The notes under the pieces were generated by a model that did not search any database, was not told the DNA's origin, and worked only from the letters and a program-made list of their open reading frames with translations. The position numbers were made by a program, and so were the translations under genes. From an uncultured Bacteroidota bacterium (GTDB lineage: Bacteria; Bacteroidota; Bacteroidia; AKYH767-A; 2013-40CM-41-45), in the NCBI GenBank assembly GCA_937871435.1, contig CALMQM010000121.1, positions 59,398 through 123,397 on the forward strand: a stretch of 64,000 bases of DNA, given 5' to 3'. Position 1 is the stretch's first letter; each line of letters opens with the position of its first letter. Shown piece by piece: positions 38,251-48,100 of the stretch.

Positions 38251-41031
38251 TTAATCCCCTGTAATTACAACCCTGATTTTTTCACCTGTCCGGCGTAACG
38301 AGCAGAAATAAACTCCTGCCTTGAGTCGGGAGACTTCCACTATTCCTGTGTGCGCGTTCAATGGAATGTTCTGAAGAATTCTTCCTGTAACATCTGTGAC
38401 ATCAATTATATCCTGATTTTTTCCCAAATTCCATTGCAGATAAAATGCATTTCGTGCCGGATTTGGGAAGGCATTGAATATTGCAGATGATGAAATAGCA
38501 ATTAATCCCGTTGGATCATCCAATAGTGTATCAGAAACACATGTGATACATCCGTTCACATCCGTGATACAAACCGAATAAATTCCTGCAGGAAGATTTT
38601 GAATCGTATCACCGTTAATCACTCCCGACTGCGGCGTGATAGAAAGTGCATAAGGTAACACTCCTCCCTGTACATCAATTACAATTTGCCCATCAAGACA
38701 TCCAACACATCCGGTATGACCGATAGTTGTATTCAGAACCAGCAGAGAAGGATCATTCATAACATAAATAGCAGTATCACGACAACCCAGACTATCTGTC
38801 ATAATCACACTATAAATTCCTGAACATAAATTAAAAAGGGATTGTGCGCTGTCACCGGTATTCCAATGATACTGGTATGGAGGAGTACCGATGGATGACA
38901 TACTGAGCATTCCATTACATGAACCAAAACAATCAGGGTCAAAACCCGCAGAAGAAACTGTACATCCGGGTGTAAGTCCAACAAATACAGAGTCAGTGAG
39001 GATACAATTTGAGTTATTGATCAGAATAGTATTCCAACCTGTACATAAGTGAGAAAACAACAATGTATCCCTTGCATATCCATAATTTGTTCCAGCAGTG
39101 GATACAGTTACCTGATAAGAACGATTTTCATATTCTCCATAAGGTATTACCTGAATCGCGCCTGAACAGGAATCCGGCAATACAGCAGAATAAAGAATAT
39201 TGGTGGAAGCTACCGGTGTTGCAGGAGAAGTAATAGTATCTGAAAAATTAACTACGCAACCTTTTGCATCAGTAATACTTAACTGGTAAACTCCATTGCA
39301 AAGAGAATCCAGCCAATTTATTGTATCTCCTGTTGACCATAAATATGTATAAGGACCCGTACCAGATGTGCCGAATGTAGTCAATAGACCACGACAGTTT
39401 TCATAACAGGAATTGTTTCCGTGCAGAGACCGATATACACTAAAAGGAAAAAAATAAATATTGGGAGTTGAATTCAGACATTGATTATCATCAACAACCT
39501 GAACTGAATAATATCCATCTGATTTAGCCTGCAGGGTATCGTATATAGCTCCCGGTATCAGAGAGCCGGATTTATACCATTGATACGAATTACATGTTGG
39601 GCAATCAACTACCAAAATTAAGTTGCATGTATCAGGCGCAATTGTTACCGGTGATGAGGGGTGTGGCAAATAATTCACCACCAGAGAGACAGTATCTCTG
39701 CACATTCCCATATTCCCAGCAATGACAGTGTAAGTCCCGTTTTCCCGGATTGTGTGTTGTGTAGATGTCTCTTGTAATAAAACGCCATTGCGGTACCAAT
39801 ACAAATAGGGCTGATCACTTGATGTCGCTTCTAAAATGGCACTGCTACATTGTGATGAAGTATCCAATGCAATTACTGAAAGATGGATATCTACACTTGG
39901 TTGCACTCGAACCCCAATCGAATGGCTTGCGGTTGTATTAAGACCATCGGTAACTGTAAGAGTATAAGTAATATCAGCAGAAGGATTATAATACGGGTCA
40001 ACAATCGAAATATTACTTAAGTCTGTTGCAGGTGTCCAGGCATATGAATAAGGTGCGGTGCCACCCAATATCAAAGGTGACATTTGGTTTGTTTCTGCGC
40101 TACAAACCGAGTAATCAGAAGAGATTACCCATAATGAATTCGAAGACGGATAGCTATATCTATAGTAATTATTTTGACCATAACTTAAAGTTCCGCTATG
40201 AAAAATAGTCGTGTTATCTTCCAGGATCAGGTTGCCGTTGATATCATAGTGAAAATAAGTTGTTGATGATCCCGGATGATTGTCTGTGACTTCACGAATT
40301 AATTGACCATTTGTATTGTATGTATATGTACTTGAATTGATGGTGTCCCACATCAAAGAACTACTATACCAGAAAGCGTCTGATCTTCCGGAATAAAGAT
40401 TTTCATACTTTCTGTAATTTACCCAATTATTGCCGTCCCAATTTTGCCAGATGGTAATACTATCGCCACTCAATAATATTTGCTGAACATTCTGCCAGGA
40501 AAGATTGACGGTATCCCAGGATTGCTTAATCTGCAGATCCATGTTTCCATTGAGATCAAAATGCTGATCATACCTGAAACTGGTTTGCCAACCGGCAGTC
40601 CGTTTGACATACGAAAAAATGGCAGTATCTAAACCTATTATAGAATGCCATTTTATATCCAGAGAATCATCTGTCCAGCTACCGCCAGAATAATTTTGCC
40701 GTAGTATTGAATCTGCAACCGTGTTGTACACATGCAAACGACGCACTTGTGGAGAAGAAAGATTCGGACACGTTTCAGAGTTTATTCTACCCATTAAATC
40801 ATAGGTAAATTGAACATAACGAACAGGCCAATATGAGTATTCAAGTTCATTACCTGATTGGTAGATAATGCGACCAGCCGATAAGGAATCAGCATATACA
40901 TAGCGAATGGTATGTGGTTCATTTCCAATGTGACCGCTATTCACTTTTACAACTACAGAGTCGATTACTTGAGCTTTCGAATTGAGGATGTTTAGAAAAA
41001 GAAAAATAAGAAAATGTATTTTCTTCATCAC
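38251..41031 (-). CDS. YD-like and SprB-repeat secreted protein with T9SS tail
   Basis: A 926-aa secreted protein (MMKKIHFLIFLFLNILNSKAQ signal peptide). Residues about 30-300 hold the same YD-like repeats as the convergent 709-aa gene (VQFTYDLMGRINSET, WDGNNWVNYRKYENLY, YTYNTNGQLIREVT). Then come a PKD-like domain (about 315-380), Ig-like segments with YWYRNGVLLQET, and three SprB-type repeats (NNSCYENCRGLLTTFGTSGTG, CFGSCNGMLSMSSIGTPPY, CVGCLDGQIVIDVQGG). The end is a T9SS tail (FNAFPNPARNAFYL ... GVYFCSL). SprB repeats are found in the mobile gliding adhesin SprB, so a surface adhesin is plausible. Confidence 0.82.
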   Translation of the reverse strand: MMKKIHFLIFLFLNILNSKAQVIDSVVVKVNSGHIGNEPHTIRYVYADSLSAGRIIYQSGNELEYSYWPVRYVQFTYDLMGRINSETCPNLSSPQVRRLHVYNTVADSILRQNYSGGSWTDDSLDIKWHSIIGLDTAIFSYVKRTAGWQTSFRYDQHFDLNGNMDLQIKQSWDTVNLSWQNVQQILLSGDSITIWQNWDGNNWVNYRKYENLYSGRSDAFWYSSSLMWDTINSSTYTYNTNGQLIREVTDNHPGSSTTYFHYDINGNLILEDNTTIFHSGTLSYGQNNYYRYSYPSSNSLWVISSDYSVCSAETNQMSPLILGGTAPYSYAWTPATDLSNISIVDPYYNPSADITYTLTVTDGLNTTASHSIGVRVQPSVDIHLSVIALDTSSQCSSAILEATSSDQPYLYWYRNGVLLQETSTQHTIRENGTYTVIAGNMGMCRDTVSLVVNYLPHPSSPVTIAPDTCNLILVVDCPTCNSYQWYKSGSLIPGAIYDTLQAKSDGYYSVQVVDDNQCLNSTPNIYFFPFSVYRSLHGNNSCYENCRGLLTTFGTSGTGPYTYLWSTGDTINWLDSLCNGVYQLSITDAKGCVVNFSDTITSPATPVASTNILYSAVLPDSCSGAIQVIPYGEYENRSYQVTVSTAGTNYGYARDTLLFSHLCTGWNTILINNSNCILTDSVFVGLTPGCTVSSAGFDPDCFGSCNGMLSMSSIGTPPYQYHWNTGDSAQSLFNLCSGIYSVIMTDSLGCRDTAIYVMNDPSLLVLNTTIGHTGCVGCLDGQIVIDVQGGVLPYALSITPQSGVINGDTIQNLPAGIYSVCITDVNGCITCVSDTLLDDPTGLIAISSSAIFNAFPNPARNAFYLQWNLGKNQDIIDVTDVTGRILQNIPLNAHTGIVEVSRLKAGVYFCSLRRTGEKIRVVITGD

Positions 41032-41438
41032 CTGTGCAAAATTATAATTCCATCAAATATACTAAAAATGTATGCACCTTTTGAATAAAATAATTATCGC
41101 AAATACACATTGAACACTTAAATATTCGATTGCAACAAGCATTTAATTATTTTTTCTAAAAATATACTTTTCACTCTGCCATTTTGATTCATCAATCTTT
41201 TAAAAAATAGCATCCAAAATCCTTTTTTATGCATAAAGAAGCATTTCAATTATCGGAAAAAAGTATATACATGGAATTTGAAATCAAGAAATCAAATTCT
41301 CTTGTCCGGAGATCTCTTTAAACGAAAGCCCGTGCGACGGGAGATTCCGCCGACCGGGCTCAGACTTATTAATAGTCACAGAGATATTTGCAATTATTTA
41401 CAATGTCCTTGAATCATTTTTAATCTTCAAGTGTTTCA
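41032..41438. other. Intergenic region, 407 bp
   Basis: This AT-rich spacer separates two minus-strand genes. It should hold the promoter of the 926-aa gene. A GC-rich hairpin (41327-41360) listed separately stands out against it. No ORF of coding character is present. Confidence 0.45.
41327..41360 (-). terminator. GC-rich hairpin after the Kelch gene
   Basis: AGCCCG pairs with CGGGCT around an inner imperfect GC-rich stem, about 78 bases past the stop of the minus-strand Kelch gene. On that strand it is followed by TTTCGTTTAAAG, so it is a plausible terminator. Its GC content contrasts sharply with the surrounding AT-rich spacer. Confidence 0.5.
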
Positions 41439-42644
41439 TCAAAACTCATTGACCATCATCTTCAGGGATACTGATTCATTCGCCGCAACCACTCTTACGA
41501 AATAAATTCCGGTTGGAATTCCGTTACACGGAATATAAATCTTTTGCATTCCTTGATCACAATTAACGAGGTCTTCATTTTTGACACGCTTTCCCTGAGC
41601 ATCGATCAACTCGACACTGGTGAATTCATCATTCTGATTATTGAATTCAACCACAATACTCCCATGTGATTGATATGCCAAAACATTATTCAAATTATTG
41701 TTCGGAGTACTGATTCCTGTTGATATATCCAGCATATAGATATCCCTGTAAAATGTGCTGAAATTCCATCCTGTTCCCATATAAATATTGTCCCCATAAG
41801 CGAATCCGGTCGCCCATGCTCTTCCGCCCGGATTGAAATCCGGCAATGGATCCCACAAATCGTTTGCTGGATCATACTTGTACACATCATCAAAAACATT
41901 CGTGAATCCTGCCTGCCCCAGACCAACAATTCCATAATCAGCAGAAGAAAAAGAAACAGCACATTGCCTCGCATTTCCCGGCAAAGAAGATTTTTGAATC
42001 CACATATTGGCAAGTGTATCGAATTGCCACAAGTCATTCATTTCTGATAATTGGCTTCCTCCTCCTACATAACCTTTCCCGTCAACTGCAAATGCATATG
42101 GCCACATCCTGTATCCACCAAGGAATGTCGGCATCGGTGTCCAGTTGTCTGTTATCGGGTCGTACTTATAAAAATCAGAGTATACAAATGAACTATCATC
42201 ACCACAACCGACATATCCTTTATCTCCGATAGAAAATGCGAAGCCATCCGCTCTTTTTCCGGTTGGGAAATCTCTCTTTTGTGTCCATAAATCCTGTTGA
42301 GGATCATATTCCCAAAGCGAACTGTAGTAAGCGAAGTTCTGATTATTTCCACCACACAAATATCCCTTGCCGTTACAAACGAATCCCATACCAAACATAG
42401 TAACTCCCTGAGGTATGAGCGCTTTGGCTGTCCAGCTTTGTGTCCCCGGATCAAATTCCAAAAGATCGTTGTGTCCGTTTCCTCCAACTATATAACATTT
42501 CGAACCGATCACCCAGGAAACTGCCCCATCTCGTACGGCAAGATTTCCCGGCAATGAATTTCTTTGAACCCATTGGGAATACGTTTGAAAATGCATTCCG
42601 AGAATCAAGAATAAAATACAGTAGATTTTTTTGAAGAGTCGCAT
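41439..42644 (-). CDS. Kelch-repeat secreted protein with T9SS tail
   Basis: A 401-aa secreted protein from the ATG at 42644 (MRLFKKIYCILFLILGMHFQTYSQ signal peptide); the upstream 27 codons of the frame are not credible. About six Kelch blades (GSKCYIVGGNGHNDLLEFD, GKGYLCGGNNQNFAYYSSLWEYD, DKGYVGCGDDSSFVYSDFYKYD, and others) predict a propeller over about residues 24-310. The C-terminus is a type A T9SS tail (SVELIDAQGKRVKNEDL ... GIYFVRVV). The last 176 bp are duplicated almost exactly at 35.5 kb. The gene is divergent from the LytS-type kinase gene, 228 bp away. Confidence 0.88.
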   Translation of the reverse strand: MRLFKKIYCILFLILGMHFQTYSQWVQRNSLPGNLAVRDGAVSWVIGSKCYIVGGNGHNDLLEFDPGTQSWTAKALIPQGVTMFGMGFVCNGKGYLCGGNNQNFAYYSSLWEYDPQQDLWTQKRDFPTGKRADGFAFSIGDKGYVGCGDDSSFVYSDFYKYDPITDNWTPMPTFLGGYRMWPYAFAVDGKGYVGGGSQLSEMNDLWQFDTLANMWIQKSSLPGNARQCAVSFSSADYGIVGLGQAGFTNVFDDVYKYDPANDLWDPLPDFNPGGRAWATGFAYGDNIYMGTGWNFSTFYRDIYMLDISTGISTPNNNLNNVLAYQSHGSIVVEFNNQNDEFTSVELIDAQGKRVKNEDLVNCDQGMQKIYIPCNGIPTGIYFVRVVAANESVSLKMMVNEF

Positions 42645-42872
42645 AGCTAATTTTTTTTCATAAAAAAAGAGCTCAATTTTATCTCTGTCAAAAATATTCC
42701 ACGAGTGGTACAAAATACCTGACATAAAGTCGAAAAGATTTCGATTCTGTTTAATTTAATAAATGTTACCTGTCATCAAGAATAAGACGCCTTTTATCCA
42801 ACATGAATTGCATCATGCGTAAATGACTTTTTCATGACGGCTAATCCTTCTATTATTGTGTAAAGCAATGCC

Positions 42873-43895
42873 GTGAAATTTCTCAAACTTCTTTCTTCTT
42901 CCGCCTACTTTCTGATCATCATTGCATATCGGTGGGCTTATTCTACCGATGGAAAATTCGGCACAACACTTTTACTCGCACTTGTTGATATGATTTGTGT
43001 AATATCAGCTTGCCTGATCATCAATCGCATCCTTGTACCACGACTCTTATTCAGGAAACACTATATTTCTTTTACACTTTTGTTTGTATTCAATATTGTG
43101 TTGTTTAGTCTCATATTTCAGTTTGCCGATTGGGAAATCCATCTCCTCAGAGGTACTATGACGCCTCGTCTGGAGGAACTTTCTGCTAAATTATCCTATC
43201 AGATTTTCAACTCTTATATCATTATGGTGATCGGTACTGTTTTTGGATTCACCATTGAATTGCTGACAAGAAGAATTGAATCAGAAAAGTTATTTGAACA
43301 ATTACTTAAAGAAAAAACAGAAGCCGAGTTAAATTTTTTGAAAGCGCAAATCAATCCTCACTTTCTCTTCAATTCAATCAATACAATATTCTTTCAGATT
43401 GAAAAAGAAAATAAGAACGCGAGACATAGTCTTTTAAAATTTTCAGAAATGTTACGGTATCAATTATACGATTGTCGGGCGCAGGAAATTTCAATAGAAA
43501 AAGAAATCAATTATTTAAAAAGCTATGTCGAACTACAAAGATTACGCAAGGAAGAAAATTTCGAAATCTCGTTTCAATGCTCTGATACAGTAAGGGAGTT
43601 CAATATTGCGCCACTTTTGCTGGTTTCCTTTGTTGAAAATGCATTCAAGCATGTGAGTAATTATACTGAAAAAGAAAACACAATTAAAATTCAACTGGAT
43701 AAAGAAAAAAATATATTTCAGTTTCGGGTCTATAACACAAGTGAAATGAATAATGTAAACCGGCAATATACAGAAGGAGGAATCGGTCTGAGCAATGTGA
43801 AAAGAAGAATGGAACTTATCTACAATGGTAATCACGATCTTACTATTCGCAAAGAACCAAATTCGTTTGAAGTCAATTTAAAATTACACCTATGA
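42873..43895 (+). CDS. LytS-type sensor histidine kinase
   Basis: A 340-aa membrane kinase with a GTG start at 42873; the ATG five bases upstream runs into a stop after two codons. Four hydrophobic segments (about 10-24, 31-50, 63-83, 112-130) precede a His_kinase domain with phosphoacceptor His163 in INPHFLFNSIN, the signature of the LytS/YehU class. The ATPase N-box (LVSFVENAFKHV) and G-box (GGIGLSNVKRRMEL) are present. It has no extracellular sensor domain, so it probably senses through its membrane segments. It overlaps the LytTR regulator gene by 4 bp (ATGA), and the two form a two-component pair. Confidence 0.92.
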   Translation: MKFLKLLSSSAYFLIIIAYRWAYSTDGKFGTTLLLALVDMICVISACLIINRILVPRLLFRKHYISFTLLFVFNIVLFSLIFQFADWEIHLLRGTMTPRLEELSAKLSYQIFNSYIIMVIGTVFGFTIELLTRRIESEKLFEQLLKEKTEAELNFLKAQINPHFLFNSINTIFFQIEKENKNARHSLLKFSEMLRYQLYDCRAQEISIEKEINYLKSYVELQRLRKEENFEISFQCSDTVREFNIAPLLLVSFVENAFKHVSNYTEKENTIKIQLDKEKNIFQFRVYNTSEMNNVNRQYTEGGIGLSNVKRRMELIYNGNHDLTIRKEPNSFEVNLKLHL

Positions 43896-44629
43896 ATCCA
43901 CTCAAATGCTTCATCATTGACGATGAACCTCTGGCAAGAAAAGGTATAGAAGAGTATGTAAATGAAATAGATTTCCTGACTTTAAGCGGCAAGGCGGAGA
44001 ATCCTGTGAAAGCATTCAGTTTTCTATGCGAACACAAAGTTGATCTCATCTTTTTGGATATTCAAATGCCGAAGATGAGTGGAATTGATTTTATCAGAAA
44101 TTTAAAAAATCCACCGATGGTAATTTTCACCACGGCATTTCCGGAATACGCGATCGAAAGTTACGAATTGGACATTCTGGACTACCTGCTGAAGCCGATC
44201 CCATTCGACAGATTCATTAAAGCATGCAACAAAGCATATGATCACTATTTATTGAAAAAACGACTTTCGGAAAATCCGGAAACACAGAAACCAAACATTC
44301 AATACAATCATTTCTATATAAAAAATGGAAACAAGTTTGATAAAATTTATATAAGCCAGGTTCTGTATATAGAAGCGATGGAAAACTATGTCCTGATTGA
44401 GACAAAAGAAAAAAAGTACAGCACATACCTTACATTCAAAGGAATTGAAGCATCCTTACCGGAAGATTTATTTGTCAAAGTACACAAATCATTTCTTGTT
44501 GCCTTGAATGCAATTGAAAGTATAAACGGAAATGAAATCCGTGTCGGCACTAAAACCATTCCGATCAGCAGAAATTACAAGGAACAGGCAATGTCTAAAA
44601 TCCTTGGAAAAGTTTTGATAAAGCGTTAG
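43892..44629 (+). CDS. LytTR-family response regulator
   Basis: A 245-aa cytoplasmic regulator. The receiver domain (1-120) has the acidic pair IIDDEP, phosphoacceptor Asp56 in LIFLDIQMPKMSG, the switch Thr in VIFTTAFPEYA and Lys101 in YLLKPIPF. A LytTR DNA-binding domain follows (about 140-240: FYIKNGNKFDKIYISQVLYIEAMENYV, FVKVHKSFLVALNAIE, IPISRNYKEQ). It is translationally coupled to the LytS kinase. Targets are not visible. The 5115-aa gene downstream on the same strand, and the divergent Kelch gene, are candidates by position only. Confidence 0.93.
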   Translation: MNPLKCFIIDDEPLARKGIEEYVNEIDFLTLSGKAENPVKAFSFLCEHKVDLIFLDIQMPKMSGIDFIRNLKNPPMVIFTTAFPEYAIESYELDILDYLLKPIPFDRFIKACNKAYDHYLLKKRLSENPETQKPNIQYNHFYIKNGNKFDKIYISQVLYIEAMENYVLIETKEKKYSTYLTFKGIEASLPEDLFVKVHKSFLVALNAIESINGNEIRVGTKTIPISRNYKEQAMSKILGKVLIKR

Positions 44630-45187
44630 TAGTCGAGTCAACTGCCATAGACTTAACAACCATTAGTCGTTTATTTTTATATTCTAAAGAATAAATATTT
44701 TGTAGTAGTTCAACAGAATTTCGTCCGTAGAAGCATAGAAGTGCCATTAAGAAAATTGCAAATCAATCCGGCTTTTGAGTAACCTGAAACGCTTTGAATC
44801 TATCGACACATTCATATTCAGGATAAACAGAATTGAAAATGAATCTTGAATTGAACAAATTTTGAAAACTATCAAATGTTAAACTTTTTGCTGATACTAA
44901 CACAAACAGCCTTGAAATGCTTATGAAATCGAAGATTTTTGAATCTTCATGCATGATCACCAAGTAATTTTGCCTCTTCACCCAAAAGGAATTGTCCAAT
45001 CCATAAAAAATCTGTATTTTTTCAATGTAAATCCTGATTTACAATTTATTGCCTGCCTTAGACTATTTCAGTTCCAATAACCTGTTTAATTTTTTTAGAT
45101 CATTTATAACGCTGGATCAAAATTCAGATTCAGCTATTTAAAAGACGACTACATACTCTATTACTTAATTATACACCTACATCACTC
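44630..45187. other. Intergenic region, 558 bp, upstream of the 5115-aa gene
   Basis: This AT-rich spacer should hold the promoter of the 15-kb gene. I find no clear promoter consensus, RNA gene or strong hairpin. A 78-codon minus-strand ORF (44763-44999) is open but has no recognisable domain and no neighbours on its strand. Confidence 0.4.
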
Positions 45188-48100
45188 ATGAACAACTTTT
45201 ACAAAACTGTTTGTCTGTTCTGTTTATTGATTTCTACCAAATCATTTTCCCAAACTTCAGATTATTGGGAACAGAAAACAGATTTCTCCGGAAGCGCACG
45301 AACCGGAGCTGTCGGATTTAATATTGGATCCAAAGGATACATCGGATTAGGACAAGATGTGAATGGATTCAATACCGATTGGTGGGAATTCGATCCTGTT
45401 GCCAACACATGGACACAAAAAGCAAACTTCCCGGGAAGCGGTCGTGTGAATGCTGCAGGATTTTCCATAGGAGCCTTAGGTTATGCGGGAACAGGTGAAG
45501 ATGTGAATGGATACACAAATGATTTTTATGTCTATGATCCTTCGTTGAACAGCTGGACTGCTGTTACCTCTTTTCCGGGTGCGGCACGTACAGAAGGAGT
45601 AGGCTTTTCAATTTCCGGATTAGGATATATTGGAACAGGACAAGTTGCCGTCACCGGAGCAGTGAATGATTTTTATCAGTACGATCCAAACAATGGCGTT
45701 GGTGGAAGTTGGATTTCCGTTGCTCCTATCCCTGTAGAGCGTTCCGGAGCTGTGGGCTTAGCATTGTCTACAAGAGCTCTTGTCGGATCCGGAAAAAATA
45801 ACAGCGGAGCGTTGAGCGATTTTTATTCTTACGATAGTAATACCGATAGCTGGACTTCCATCGCTTCCATTCCCGGAGGTAATCGCTTTGGGGCAACCGG
45901 ATTTGCAATTAATGGAATTGCATATGTTGGAATGGGTACCGATGGCACAAACTATCCAAGTGATTTCTATGGTTATGAATCTACTTCCAATTCCTGGAAC
46001 CGCATTGCCGATTATCCGACAACGGCAGTAAAATATTCAACCGGTTTTTCAATCGGCGCTTTTGGCTTCACATTCCTGGGTGATTTCGGTACACCTTCTT
46101 ACACTAATGGCGCATGGAAGTATATTCCTGCAGCTTCCGGAGATTATCGCAGTGCTCAAACCGGTGCATGGAGTGATCTTTCATCATGGGAAGTATTTGA
46201 TGGCGTGAGCTGGATTCCGGCCAGCCATATTCCAACCAATGCTGACGGAACCATCACCATACGTAATGGTCACACAATTAATTTTGATAACGATGTAATT
46301 GATGCGGATGAATTGATAGTGAGAGCAGGCGCGACCTTTTATGGTATTGAGGGTGCATTGCATGTGCATGACGGAGCCGGAATTGATTTTCGATGCGATG
46401 GAATATTTAGCATAGCTACTTCCCAGATTACAGTAGATGGTGCCATTCAGTTCACCAGTAATTCTGTCTTCACCTGGGGCTCCGGAGGATTTAACGGAAC
46501 CGGGACAATCGAAGTGTTGAACGGATTTAACTGGTTTTTGAATTCAGGAGATCACACACTGGATGGATGTACTTTCACTAATTATGGTTACGCGCACCTG
46601 CAGGGAGGAAACCTCGTGTTCAGAGGAAGTGATCCGCACTTCATCAACCAATCAATATTTGAAGTAGCATCCTCCTTCGATATGGTGAATGATGGTGCCA
46701 GCAATGCATGGTTTGAAAATGGAAACACCGGTAGTATCTCTGCATTGACATCCACCACCGTGAATATTCCTGCAAATGTCCGGTTTACAACTGACGGAAG
46801 TATGTTCCTCTATGGCTCTGAAATTCATTTCGAAAGTTTGTCTGACCCTCTCATGGGAAATATTGGTATCATGGACATCGATGCGCAGATTGTTTCCGAA
46901 GATGTTGTGCGGTTTGCAGGACCTGAAATGGTAAATAACGGACACTTTATTGCGCCGGATTTACAAATGGTTGGATCAGGCATGCAATACATTTATGGAA
47001 GCGGACCGTATCAGAAAATTTCTACTATCAGTGCCGTTGGAATAAATGCATTCACGACATTGAATATCGATGGTGAATTGAATCTTGTGAATGGAAATGT
47101 ATTTACAACCGTTGCCAATGGCGCAGTCGTTCACCTGACTGCCTCCTCTGTTATTTCTTATTCCGGAGTTCATCCACCAAGAATCATAGGAGCTTTACAA
47201 CGCGACATCACTACATCCGGACCAGTAGATTTCCCGGTTGGAGGCGCAGCGGCAGAAGATTATGCTCCTATCGTAATCAATCCGGATGTAACATCGCCGG
47301 GTAGTCTTACCGTAACCACACAACAAGGAGATCATTATGCTGAAATACTTTCGAGATTAATTTCTTCCAAAAGTGTCAACCGCACCTGGTCCATTACCAA
47401 TAATGGTCTTGGTTATAGTTCCTGTGAGATCACATTCAATTGGGATTCTGCAGACGTAGATGCCGGAACGATTTATGGAAATTTTGGTGTAGGTGAATGG
47501 AGAGCCGCCAGTTGGGCTTATCCGGTCGCGAATTCTGTCACTGCAACTTCTATCACTGTGACAGGCGTTATTCTTTCTGCTGAATATGCTGTCGCGGAAT
47601 TGGAGCCTCAGCAGGATCCCGGTACTTACAGAACTTATGCTGATGGAGATTGGAACGATGTCGCCAATTGGCTGGTCTATGATGGCAACACCTGGTTGCC
47701 TGCTTCAACTCCACCGGATAACTCATCAGTTGCCGTTCAGGTTCACCACAAAATGGTAGTGAACAGTCCTGCTTCAGGAAATAATGTAGTTGTTGAAAAT
47801 GCGCCCGCAACAGTTTTTGATGCAGGATGGGGAGCAACTCTTACTGTAAATTCCAGTCTCACTCTTTTGCATTCCGGAAATCATCCTGACCTTTTGGTTT
47901 TGGGTGATGCCAATCCCAACGGAAGAGTGAAAGTGGAATTAAACTCAGGCGGAAGTATTGGTGGTGATAATGCTCAGGACTCCATCGTTGTTAGAGGAGA
48001 GTTGGATGCGGGAAACGCAACTGCTTATTTGTACCTCAGCGGCGGTACAATTCTAAATACGATCGATGCCGGATTATTCGATCAGGTTGGAGGACATGTT

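Noticed and set aside
44763..44999. 78-codon minus-strand ORF in the spacer before the giant gene
   Set aside because: No domain, no signal peptide and no neighbouring gene on that strand; length is within chance for AT-rich DNA.
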